Source: Hygrocybe punicea (lineage: Eukaryota; Basidiomycota; Agaricomycetes; Agaricales; Hygrophoraceae). Taken from it: DNA of 64,000 nucleotides. The notes beneath the pieces are model-generated. The model worked only from the letters and a program-made list of their open reading frames with translations, was not told the DNA's origin and made no database searches. The stretch covers positions 3,720,001-3,784,000 of the forward strand of contig OY744461.1 in NCBI GenBank assembly GCA_963556145.1, read 5' to 3'. Positions 33,325 through 43,408 of this stretch are shown here, one piece after another. Each line of letters begins with the position of its first letter. Position 1 is the stretch's first letter. The translations under genes and the position numbers were made by a program.

Positions 33325-35742
33325 TATCTGTGTATCTGTGTGTATATGCCTGTGTGTTTTAGTTTTAGTTTTTTGCTTATCTGCGGTGTCCCGAGTCCCT
33401 TCCCGTTCTTGTTCTGTTCTGTTCTGTCCTACCGTCCCCGAGGCCGAGTCCGAGGGGGTCGCGGTAGGGAATAGCCAACAAGATGTGTTGTTTGACGTTT
33501 ATGCATGATGCGTGCCACAATTAGGACGGGATGGGGATGGAGCTGCGATAGACGCAGCAGCTCTCTCTCTCTCTCTCTCTCTCTCTCTTGAGTTTGAAGT
33601 TCCGGCGCAGCAATATTAATTTGGTCGCCGGGGGGGTTGGGTGGGGTGCGGGTCAAGGCGTGAAGTTGAAGTGTGATTGGGTTTTGTGATTTTGATCTTC
33701 TTTTCTAATGATCTCTGATGTGATATGGAATACGTGAGGTCCGGGCGAGGAGGCTCTGGCGAAGGGGGGGAGAAGGGGAAGGGGAAGGGGAAGGGGAAGG
33801 ATCCTAGGCGAAGGAAGGAGAAGAAGGAGGGGAGAGTTCCGAATGAATTGTTTCTGTACACGCGGATCGCGGATCGAGGATCGAGTCCTCTCACGTACGA
33901 CGTGTGTGTGTGCGTGTGTGTGTGTATGCGTGTGTGGAAGAATGAGAATCCCGGCACTGTATAAGCATGTTCAATCAATGTTTTTCTTTCCGGTACGTTT
34001 CAACTTTCATAGAAAGATGCTTCCGCGGGCACCGGCAGGAGGAAGGGGGGGGGGGCTGGGGCGGTGAAGGGCACGGGTGGTCGTGCTGTGTATGTGCATG
34101 GGATTTGGGGGGGAGGATCTTGGTGTGACGTCCACGCAACGAATCGCGGCTGCATATATGTGCATGCCATCCGAGTTGTTCTTTTTTTTTCTCTTTCTTT
34201 CTTTCTTTCCTTTTTTTTTTCAAGGCAGCTTCATGGGGAGATCGATACATCTACAGGGTGATCGTACGTGCATGGCCACACCAGTTTTGCAGCTTGAATT
34301 TTCTTTTTTTTTTCTCTAGTATTGGGGATGGCATATAATAATCGTGCGCGTGCATGATGCGTGGATGTCATTGATGGGTGAAAAGTATATCAGGATGCGC
34401 GTTCGCGTCGAAGAACGAGCTGCGCGCCAGGAGGGAATGAAGGGGCGGAGGGGCGGAGGGGAGGGGAGCGGTAGGGGAGGGCAGGTGGGCGAATGTGCGG
34501 GGCCCACAACCCCCCCGATCAGGACGCAGACGTGCTGTGTGTTATGTGTTATGGGAGAGGTACGCCACGCCAGTGCTGACAGGGCGCCCCGGTGGAGTTT
34601 CTCCGGCGAGAGGACACAATATGGGTGCCTCCCCCCACATCCCCCCCGCGGACATCGGCCGGCATCTTTTTTTTTTCTTTTCTTTTTTGGTTACTAGGGC
34701 ATGTGCGTGTGCATGTGCATGCGTGTGCAAGACAGGCACACGAGGGGAACTTGGACCTTGGCGCAGTTCTTTGCAGGTGACTGTGCCCGTCTCCGATATC
34801 CGACACGGTCCGTGTGGAAACACTGCCTGTAAACGTACGGTGTAGCCTAGGCCTCTGCTGGCTGCCTTTGCGGCAGGAGCTCGGAGAGTGGTGTGTGTGT
34901 CTGTGTGTCTGTGGATATTAAAGGCTTTCGTCCAATGGAGTGAATTTTTTTAATTGTATTTTTTTAATGTCGGTTGCACTGCAGAAATGCATAATTGACG
35001 TCGATTACATGTAATGAAAACGCGTTGGCTCTATATGGCTAGTAGCTATATGTTATTTGCTTATACTGCAGCAGTGCAAATAACAATATATCCGGCTCGA
35101 CCTAGAAACTTCCATCATCTAGATCGATCTAAAACACTGCCTTTGCCTTGCGGAAAGATTTGACTTTAGTCTGAAACGAGGAGGTACCGTGTGGAAGAGA
35201 GAGGGAGAGGGAGAGGGAGAGGGCACTGGGCAAATGATTAGACTCCGGTGATTCTCAGGGCCCGCAACACGACACGGCAGCAGCACCCACCCCTCCTCCA
35301 CCCAGCACGCATGGCATGCATGTAACTGGGTCCCGGGCTCTGAGAGACGCGATCTGCCGCTGTTCGGACGTGAGAGCGCGATGAGGACGGACAGGGGTAG
35401 GGGGAGAAAGAATCTATGATTGCCAAGCCCGGCGATCTGATGCGAAGGAAGGGAGGGCAAGTGGGAGCAGGGGGGGTTGCGATAAGAGAGCTGATGTGGT
35501 AATAAACCCGAGAGCCGCTGAGATTGAAAGTTGATGAAATGAAGATGTGGTTCTGTGGATCCGAGGAAGAAGATTACCGGAAATGGAAAGGTCGTTGATC
35601 CTCGGGTTGGGTGTGCAGTACAGGTTGCTCACCGAAATGAAATAAAATAAAATAAAATAAAAAAGGGAATAAAACGAAATGAAAACGCAAAATATGAAAA
35701 AGGTGCTGACATGAGCGCACATCGGCAGATTCCACCGGTGTT
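33325..35742. other. Gene-free low-complexity region, 2.4 kb
   Basis: No supportable gene. It contains (CT)14 at 33561-33588; a G-rich (GGGGAA)n tract at 33764-33800; a GT-rich tract at 33901-33936; a long G-run near 34047-34057; T-runs near 34182-34220, 34303-34317 and 34668-34688; CATGTG-rich DNA near 34698-34730; a GAGAGG tract near 35197-35222; and (AAAAT)n at about 35638-35664. Open frames here are translations of these repeats. The block ends at a TATA box before the next gene. Confidence 0.6.
33764..33800 (+). repeat. (GGGGAA)n homopurine tract, potential G-quadruplex
   Basis: A run of seven G, then AGAA, then four repeats of GGGGAA and a final GG. Five or more G-runs of at least four with short loops meet the usual intramolecular quadruplex pattern. 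Confidence 0.8.
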
Positions 35743-35750
35743 TATAAAAG
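35743..35750 (+). promoter_or_regulatory. TATA box of the 35.8-kb gene
   Basis: TATAAAAG lies 35 bases before ATG 35785 and 80 bases before ATG 35830. With a start site about 30 bases downstream, ATG 35785 would have a leader of only about 10 bases, whereas ATG 35830 would have about 55. Confidence 0.6.
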
Positions 35751-35784
35751 GTCTTTTTTAGCTTTCCAGGAAAACGGCGCTCAG

Positions 35785-37202
35785 ATGCTCGCCCATAGCC
35801 ATCTTCCCTTGATCACCTCCTCTAATAATATGTCGTCGTCTGCTCACAATTTACCACTCAGCGATCACTTCTTCTACCCCGCGACCAACCCAAGCAGCAA
35901 CATGTTTTCGTCCTCCTCCCTCAATTTCTTATACCCTCTTCATTCCTCGCAATCAAGCAACATAAGCCCGTGGAACTCAAATCTATACACCATCGATCAG
36001 CAGCCACACTCCCGGTCCCCCACACCCTTCTACTCTCCCCCTACACCTTCCCCACCCCCACCTGTAAAACTCGAATCCGATGACTCCGACGACTGCTTCA
36101 TCATGGAGCTTGCTGCAGCTCCCGCAGCAGCCGCAAGCCAAGCCCTCGCTCCTCCAACCGAGGTCCCCCTCCGCGCAACCCAGGCATCAAAGGAGATGCG
36201 CAAGATGATGGGTGTATTTCGACTAAACCCGTTCGCAATGCACAGCGCTGGACGCAGTGCCGTCCCTTCCTCCTGGTACGGTGGCGAAGCCCGTCCGCTC
36301 AAGGAGGAGCCCCTCATATTCGAGTTCCAGCTTGACTTGGACGACGAGCAGTCGTCGTTATCGTCCATCGAGGACGACCCCTCAGACTACTCCCCGGTCT
36401 TTGACGTCGACGCCGACGCCAACGCCGACAACTTTGACGACTCTGAGCCGACGGAGTGGCACAATTCTAGCCCGGAGGACTCCCTCTTCGAGCAACAAAT
36501 GCAGTCGCCGCCGCCTATATGGGACCTCGACTATCTTCCCCTCGAAGATTACCTCCCTTCGGCCTCACTCCGGCGTTCCACGCGACTCCACAACAGTGAG
36601 TCCGCCCATCTTCGTCTTTTCCATCACGGAACGGCTGCTCAAACACCTACTGACTTAGCGGCACATCCATACGCACGCAAAAACATACCACCACCATTAT
36701 CATTATCACCGTCAACGGTATCGGCAGCAGGAATTCACCAACACGAACCGACAGCCATGAACATGAACATGAACATGGGCATGGGCATGGGCATGAGCAT
36801 GAGCATGCCCCTTCCAATGTCTATGCCCATCACATACCCAACTAGGCCCACTCACCTTCCCTCCGTAGAGCTCAACAGAATGCGTATGCGCAGGCCAAGT
36901 GCCGCCGACTCTGCCTGGCCCAGCGGCATGTACATCCCTGGCCTATGTCCAGGTCCAGGTCTAGGCCCGGGTCCGGGTCCAGTCCAAGCCCAAGCCCACG
37001 CCCACACCCACACCCGCCAGACATCCTACGCGGTAAATCCCTCCGGATGCGACGTGAGTCTATAATTATATATCTCGCCCTAGCGAGCTGATAGCGAGGC
37101 ATCTTTTTGGGTTGTTAGTCGCAGCAGATTGGTAGCTTGGCATCCATGGCCCGCCGGTGGTCGATGCCAAGTGCCAACCCGCAGGCGCCCTTCCTTATGT
37201 AG
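35785..37202 (+). CDS. Unrecognised low-complexity protein, possibly regulatory
   Basis: I do not recognise a catalytic or DNA-binding domain. Two exons: the large first exon ends at GTGAGTCT (PSGCD), and the second begins after a TTGTTAG acceptor, reading SQQIGSLASMARRWSMPSAN and PQAPFLM, then TAG. The protein (about 440 residues) is rich in Ser, Pro, Asp and Met. Notable segments are TPSPPPPVKLESDDSDDCFI, the basic ATQASKEMRKMMGVFRLNPF, a strongly acidic region around FQLDLDDEQSSLSSIEDD, and a Met-Asn/Gly/Ser run (MNMNMNMGMGMGMSMSM). The acid-rich and short basic motifs would suit a transcription-associated protein, but that is inference. The true start may be ATG 35830 (MSSSAHNLPLSDHF), given the TATA box position. 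Confidence 0.8.
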
Positions 37203-37742
37203 GCTCTCGCGTTATCAGTCGTCCGCCGAGTCCCTTGTTTTCCGATCCGTGTTCCCGCTCCTTTGTCTTCGTCGCATCGTCGATAACCCCTCCGAATCTA
37301 TGCACCGTTTCGAGTCGTGTGTGTCTGTGTCCGCCCACGGCCATGAATTGCCTTACATATATGGTTTAAAACTGTTGCAGTATCGTATTCATGTTCTCCC
37401 TCTCTCCAACGCGCGTGCCGACGCTTGACTGTATCTTGATTAGGACAAATTATGGTTATAGGCATTTTTTAATGAATTAATGGCGCGTGGGGTGGAGTAG
37501 ATGCGTGCGGCAGCGGTGGGGCGGCACCAGTTGCTGTGGCGGATGAGAACGGTGATTTCAATAATATGGCATTTGTATAATTATAAATGATATGACACTT
37601 ACTCATTCCACTCGCATATACGCGCATTTCTGTTTGGGACCTCTTTTTGTTGGTGTGTGGGTGGTTTTTGCAAGTTCGGACCCCGTTATCATTACAAGTG
37701 CGTGATGGACCTGTCGATCGTAAGCGCTGGGCCCTGTGGTGA

Positions 37743-37818
37743 GCCCTGAGTCATGAGTGCATGAGTCCTGAGTCCTGAATCCTGAATCCTGAGACCTGAG
37801 GCCCGAGCCCTGGGTCTT
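37743..37818 (+). repeat. CCTGAGN heptamer minisatellite
   Basis: About ten imperfect 7-base units with core CCTGAG/CCTGAA (for example CCTGAGTCCTGAATCCTGAA). It has the same core and period as the field at 18534-18600, on the opposite strand. Confidence 0.75.
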
Positions 37819-37857
37819 GACAATTTGAAGTCACCGCGTTTTTGATGACAGATGTCG

Positions 37858-37894
37858 AACAAACACCCCTTCGACAGTCGTAGGGGTGTTTGTT
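37858..37894. other. Intergenic hairpin with 12-bp perfect arms
   Basis: The arms AACAAACACCCC and GGGGTGTTTGTT are exact reverse complements. Inside, CGAC-A-GTCG extends the symmetry after one pair and one mismatch. Confidence 0.85.
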
Positions 37895-38936
37895 GGCGGC
37901 CGAACTTTGTGCTTGGAATTGCAAAGGCCCCTGGCAGAAAGTTCTCACTGGAAAGGAGGTGCCTAGGTTGACAGAGATGCGCAGTGATATATATCTGCCT
38001 TACTGTGGAGTCTTGCCCAGTAAAGCCGTGATGCCTGGTGCATGATGAAGGTGAAGGGTTGGGTGTATGCTTGTGAAGATGTGAACATCCAATTCTCTGT
38101 GTACGGTTTGACGCGTTCGAGCCGTTGACTGTGTGACTTGTCCAGGAAAAACGTTTTTGAACCGTTGCCAGAGCTCAAAAATAGGACTGGGGAGGTGTCG
38201 AGTCAGGCCTAGTCCAACGCTGAGCTTGAACGTTAAAATCCTCTTGAGCACACCGATGTCACCGTGCACGGTTGTACAATTGTACGAGTATAATAATTAC
38301 TGAAATGGTGAGAGCACAGCTTGTCTCGATTCATTTGTGCACGACGACGAACGACGAACAACGACGGAATATCTATTTACTCGTTGCTCGTCGCCCATCG
38401 TCGCGAACTTCAATGTGCCTTGCGCACGTGCACGATTGCGTCACTGGTGTGACTCGAGACGGAAAGTTTTCCCATCGTCGGCGAATTCGGGTCGATATCA
38501 TGTATGCACATGTACATGTCATATACTTGAGTAAAATAACTCTGGCCACCCCAATCGAGAGCTTCGCTTTGTCTGACAACGTAGTTACCCGCGTATACCC
38601 TTCAGAAAACGTCCTTTTGCCGCCGCTATTACTTGTTCACACGTGATCGGATGACGGATTAGCCGGCCGCCGGTCCCAAGTTGCCGAAAATACAAATAAA
38701 ACCCTTCGCGCACGCGGTCGGACTCTGCCAGGTGGGAGCCACGAGTCTGTCCTGACACCTGTCACCAACCCACAAACCACCCAAAACCCACGCGACACAA
38801 CACAATTTCAAGCATCCCTACCCGTTTCCGATCTTCCAAGTTGTCTTTGCTTGCTCCCAGTGGCTATCTATATACCATCTTTCCTCGTTACTGCGGCGGC
38901 GGCGTAACCGTTATTTTCGGACAAGGATAATTTCTA

Positions 38937-41631
38937 ATGATTAACCACGATGCATCCGCCGGCCATGGGCGGCGCAGGAGCGTCGATGTCGGTGGGCTCT
39001 CGCTCGCCCTGGAGAATAAAGGCCTGGGCCGCGGATGGGGTGGCTGGGAGGTGGGTGAGATGAACGAGTCAGGGTGCGTCTTGTGCTACATTGGGCTTCT
39101 TACCTTATGGAGAGGGTTTGCCCACCGACCCACCGAGAAGCTATTATTTATGTGGTTTGATGTAGGCCCAGATACGCAGAACTCTTGAGCGATATGCACA
39201 TGCATACCCTGCTGGCGGTTAGCGAGCACCATACTGAATCGTATGTATTATTTTTATTGTTATTCTTGCTGTTATTTTTTCTTTTACGGATAATAAATAG
39301 GACCACTCCCGTCGTTGCTGTGGAGCTACCAAGTGCGACACGCAAACGCCTGATTGGGTCCCTGGATAGCTGGAATTTCGAGCCGCACAAGCTCCCCGAG
39401 GAGGAGCTGTTGTCGTGCACCTTGATACTGTTTGAGGCCCTTTTCCGTGTGGAGGGCCTGCAGGAAGATGTTGGCGTTTCCCTTGGTGAGTCCCGTCATG
39501 AGATAGTATTATTGGAAACATAAAAATCGTACACACACCCTGCAGATCGCATACCGTCGTTCTTGCACCACCTGCGCCAGATATACCGCTCGCAAAATTC
39601 GTACCATAATTACCAGCACGCCCTTGACGTGTTGCAGGCAACGCACACGTTTTTGTGTTCTGCGGGGATGGTACCGCCAGTGTCCGTGTTGTTGGAAGGC
39701 GACGACCGGATGTGGCGGCCGGACAAGATTTGTAGTGGTGGGGGTGGTGGAGAGCCGCTGATATGGTGTTTGTCTCCCGTGGATTTATTCACGGTGTATA
39801 TCGCGGCTATTGGGCATGATGTTGGGCATCCTGGGTTTAGTAATGTGTTTATGGTGAATTTTCTTTCTTTCATTCATCCCCTCCCCCTCCCCCTCTTGCC
39901 TTGCCTCCTTTATGACATGTTTGCTGATCGAAATATTCTTCCCTCTCGGCTCTTTTTTGTTTGTTTGTTTAATTTTTTATATACATATTGGTTTACCGTG
40001 GTCGGGTGGGGGAACAGAAAAATGCCAAGACCCCGCTCTCAGCCGTATACGACGACAAGTCTGCGCTGGAACAGATGCACTGCACGTTGCTTCTACACGT
40101 AATGCATTGTCATGGCATGAGCCACCTGTTGAGTCGCCAGGAGTCGGGCGTGCAGTTCCGGAAGCTGTTGCTGAAGACGGTGCTGGCGACGGATATGAGC
40201 GTGCATGTTGATTTTATGGAGAGATTTAGGGCGCTGGTGGATGGGTACCGAGACCGGGGTGATTTGTTTGCTCGCAAGACGTTGATGTGTCAGGCGCTTA
40301 TCAAGTGTGCTGATATCAGTAACCCGGTAAGCCGTTGTCTTTTGTATTATTATTTATTTTTACTTCTCCTGAGGATTGGGATTCATTCCTGTAGAGCCGA
40401 CCACATAGGGTATCGCAGTATTGGGCTAATGCGTTGACGGAGGAGTGGACGGCCCAAGCGTCGTTGGAAAAGCTTTTCCAGCTGCCTGCGACTGTCAAGC
40501 CGTCACACGATGCCGTCTCGGAGGCAAAAGGCCAAGTTTTTTTCATTAATGCTTTTGCCAAACCGTTGTTGGAGTTGACGGCTCGTGCTATTCCTGGTGA
40601 GTCCCCCTCTCCCATTCCCCCTCTTATTTCTTATCTCTTTTCCCTCCCTCGGGGGGGTGAGTGTTTTTGTGTATCCGATCATTTGACGAACGGTCTGTGT
40701 GTCTGCTGCTATTGTAGAAATGGAGGTATACGCACGGCAGTGTGCTGCGAATGTCAAGTTGTGGGAACTCCGTTGCACCGAGCTGGCGTCGACGCCCGAT
40801 GCTGGGCCTGCCACCGACGCTGACACGAGGACAACAACGACTGCAACAGCAACCGCTGCTGCTGCTGCTGCTGCTACTGCCAGTCCCGACAAGGCTGCGA
40901 AAATAAACTGTTCGTCACCCACGTCTCGGAGGCCAGAAGATTACTTTAGTGCCTTTCCATTGACGCTGCCTTCTACGTGTCTCTCCCCGCACGAACATGA
41001 ACGTGAACGTGAACGCGGGGGGCGTCGATGCCCTGTTGCGTGGGCCCGCCATGCGCACCATAGTCCGTCCACGAGCTCAGCGTCGTCAACGGATATTTCA
41101 TTGGACTCGCCTTCCTCGCGAGGGGCGCTAGGGCAAGAGCAAGAGCAAGAGCAAGGGCCCGAGGTCCTTCTTGCCGACCAGTACTCCCCGCTATCGGAGC
41201 CTGCCTCTCCTCCGGACTCGATGAAGGTCTTCGTGCTGTCTCCTCGTGCAGAGGCCTCTGCGCGTTCGCCGTCGAGTTCGGAGAGCAGTGGTGGTGGTGG
41301 TGGTGGTGGTGGCGGCGGCGGCGGGGGTGTTGGGATCAACGGTGCGACGATTGCGCTGCGGTCTGCGTATGAGGCGAGTGTGCGGAAGAAGAAGAGTGTG
41401 CATCGGAATTCGTGGACGCCCAGTGCGGTGCCGAACTCGGGGATGGGGTATAGTGGGGGTGGGGGCAGCCCACGGGTTGCGGTACTGGTGTCGGCGGCAG
41501 CGGCGACAGCGGTGGCGCGCCAGGAGAAGGGTCGGTTGTTTGGTGGTGGCGCTGGTGGCGCTGCGACGGAGACGGTGCTGGTGTCGCGGCCTGCGCGGCT
41601 AGATACAAGTTGTTCGCCGCGTCATAGCTGA
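38937..41631 (+). CDS. PDE2: Class I (HD-type) 3',5'-cyclic nucleotide phosphodiesterase
   Basis: About 800 residues in eight or so exons. The PDEase_I domain is clear: SLDSWNFEPHKLPEEELLSC, FLHHLRQIYRSQNSYHNYQH (the first metal-binding His motif, HNxxH), LFTVYIAAIGHDVGHPGFSN (the HD motif), CTLLLHVMHCHGMSHLL, KTVLATDMSVHVDFMERF (second metal Asp), LMCQALIKCADISNPSRPHR, and AKGQVFFINAFAKPLLELTA. This is the high-affinity cAMP phosphodiesterase class of fungi (yeast Pde2), which lowers cAMP and so PKA activity. The short N-terminal exon (MINHDASAGHGRRRSVDVGG) joins in phase to PRYAELLSDMHMHTLLAVSE. The C-terminal 270 residues are low-complexity, with poly-Ala, (Glu-Arg)n, (Gln-Glu)n and a Gly run, and have no counterpart in yeast Pde2. 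Confidence 0.93.
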
Positions 41632-42316
41632 AGAGGGGGAGGGGAGGTTTCGATTGTTTACGACGAGATGACGACGTCCTCCTTGTTTCGATTCGATTCA
41701 CCGTTGTATCGCATTATCATCAAGTACTGCAGATCTGTCTTTTCCTTTTTCGTTTTTGTTGTTGTTGTAATGCCTTGTTCCTGTAACCTCTATTCCTGCT
41801 TTCTGGTTAGAAAAGAGCTATATCATGCATGTCACAACGATTTTTGGTAGTAGATATATGCTCATGACTCGACCGGCGTTCCTGAGGAAGTGTTTGATCA
41901 ATTAAGTTGGTAGAACTGCAAACGGTACGGCATCACTCCAATAGAGTGTATAGATGGGAAGTGTTTACTATTACATGATGGTGAGACTGAGCCTCCTGTA
42001 GCTTGTACTTTATCAGGTCTTCGGGCATCAGGTTTACAGGTAAAGTTGACAGGAAAAACCTTGCGTCAAATGAGTCCACCTGGTGTGTGACTCCGCTATG
42101 TTTGCTTGTCGCAGAGAGAGAGAGAGATTCTTCTGGACAGACTTCGAGTTTTGGGTGATGAATGAGAAGTGTAGGCATGAGCGTCCGTTTCTTCGCCTTC
42201 GATATTCTGGTCCCCACGAAGTTCCTGGTTTAGTTCAAACCGCTTCGGAGTGACATTGAAGAGTGCTTCGTCATGTTTTTTATTTTATTTTTTATTTTCT
42301 GGCTGTAACCTATCTG
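41632..42316. other. Intergenic region after the phosphodiesterase gene
   Basis: Open frames on the minus strand (41933-42217 and an overlapping one in another frame) lack a start codon and cannot be tied into a gene. Small microsatellites are present (GAGAGAGAGA near 42115; TTTTATT near 42276). Confidence 0.35.
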
Positions 42317-43138
42317 TTAGGTCCAGATCAAGCGAGGCTCCCTTGAGCAGAGGAGTCGTTGGACGGCGTTGCCATGTCGGGCTCGGTCGAGGGTGTTTCG
42401 GTTTGGCGGAAATACGTGTTTTGAGTTGAAGGTTGAACAAGGAGACTCACGCCGCGGTAACGCCACGCCACGGATGTGTCGTTGGATCAATGTTGAGGTA
42501 GAGGAGGAGGGGTGTGTTAACGGGTTCTGGATTTCGGGTGTGGAGGCTGCAGGCGAAGCTTTCCGGTGTGAGAGATGAGCTTGATGGGCGTGTCGGGCGG
42601 CCCTGAGCTTGCGCGGCTTCGGACTGAATCGACATCCGCTCATTCATTTCTCTGAGTAGATGTTACCGTCATCGCGAGAGAGAACCTTTGAAAGGCATTG
42701 AGAAAGAACCCGGCCACCATCTGGACCCGCGTTCTAGTAACCTCCGAGTTGAGAACTTGAGATGTGACTTTGCGAGCGCCATATTTCCAGGAGAAGGTTG
42801 GCAAGCCTAGAATCAATCTCGCTGTTTACATTCTTCTGATCCAGGAACCTGCCGACTTTTTTTTCGTACACATTCGATGGTTCTTCTTCTTCTCCCAAGC
42901 CATCATTTAGGCGATTCTCCCGTGTGGAGGTGGTTTGAAGAGCGGCTCGATGAATTTTCTTCTCTAGTTCCTCGAGTGTGTTGGACAGTATAGCGTACTT
43001 GTTTGCCGTTGCGGGGGGCAACGAGAAGTTTAGATGCTAGTGCAATTCCGTCCGGAGCAGAATACCTGGTGAAGACGTAGGAAAAGAAGGCAATACAGCG
43101 GTGGGGCCCGAGGCGACTTGCTCGCAGAAACCATAGCT
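42317..43138 (-). CDS. Hypothetical protein, weakly supported
   Basis: Not recognised. The best part is a protein-like exon reading NFSLPPATANKYAILSNTLE, ELEKKIHRAALQ, then a charged stretch and SRLANLLLEIWRSQSHI. A phase-consistent intron (donor after CTCGGAG, acceptor ACTCAGAG) joins it to EMNERMSIQSEAAQAQ and a second exon ending at a strong GTGAGT donor; a short last exon may follow. The true start is unresolved: ATG 43138 (MVSASKSPRAPPLY) would need an intron too short to be usual. It is divergent from the Num1/Mcp5-like gene. Confidence 0.35.
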
Positions 43139-43408
43139 AGTAGTCACTGTTCGGTCGGATATTGCTGGGCAAATAAAGCCCCTTCACTTTTGGGGTCCTA
43201 ACACCGTCCTGTGTGGAGAAATATCGGATGTGCGTCGTAAGGTGCAATTTGCGTTATTATCCCTGAACAAATTTGCAAATATTTTCTACAAGTTGCCTTT
43301 TTTGGGTTGCATGACCAGTTCAACCTTCATAGTCGTGGGAACCCAACACATTCGCTTGGGGCCGCCCTCGCTTCACCTTTTTCATTCCTCCCGCTTGCCG
43401 GCGCAAGC

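Larger units (their letters stand above)
37203..38936. other. Intergenic region, 1.7 kb
   Basis: No gene supported. It contains the CCTGAGN heptamer field (37743-37818), a near-perfect hairpin (37858-37894), a short CGACGAA-type repeat near 38341-38363, and the 5' flank of the phosphodiesterase gene, with an AT-rich CTATATA near 38869. Confidence 0.5.

Noticed and set aside
33616..33978. 120-residue minus-strand ORF rich in His-Thr and Phe-Pro
   Set aside because: It is the translation of GT and GGGGAA microsatellites.
37743..37818. Telomere-like or CRISPR-like repeat
   Set aside because: The unit is a 7-base CCTGAGN, not TTAGGG, and there are no spacers; simple minisatellite.
41933..42217. 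Minus-strand ORFs after the phosphodiesterase gene
   Set aside because: One overlapping frame looks protein-like (RFELNQELRGDQNIEGEE), but no ATG or splice acceptor with a pyrimidine tract leads into it.
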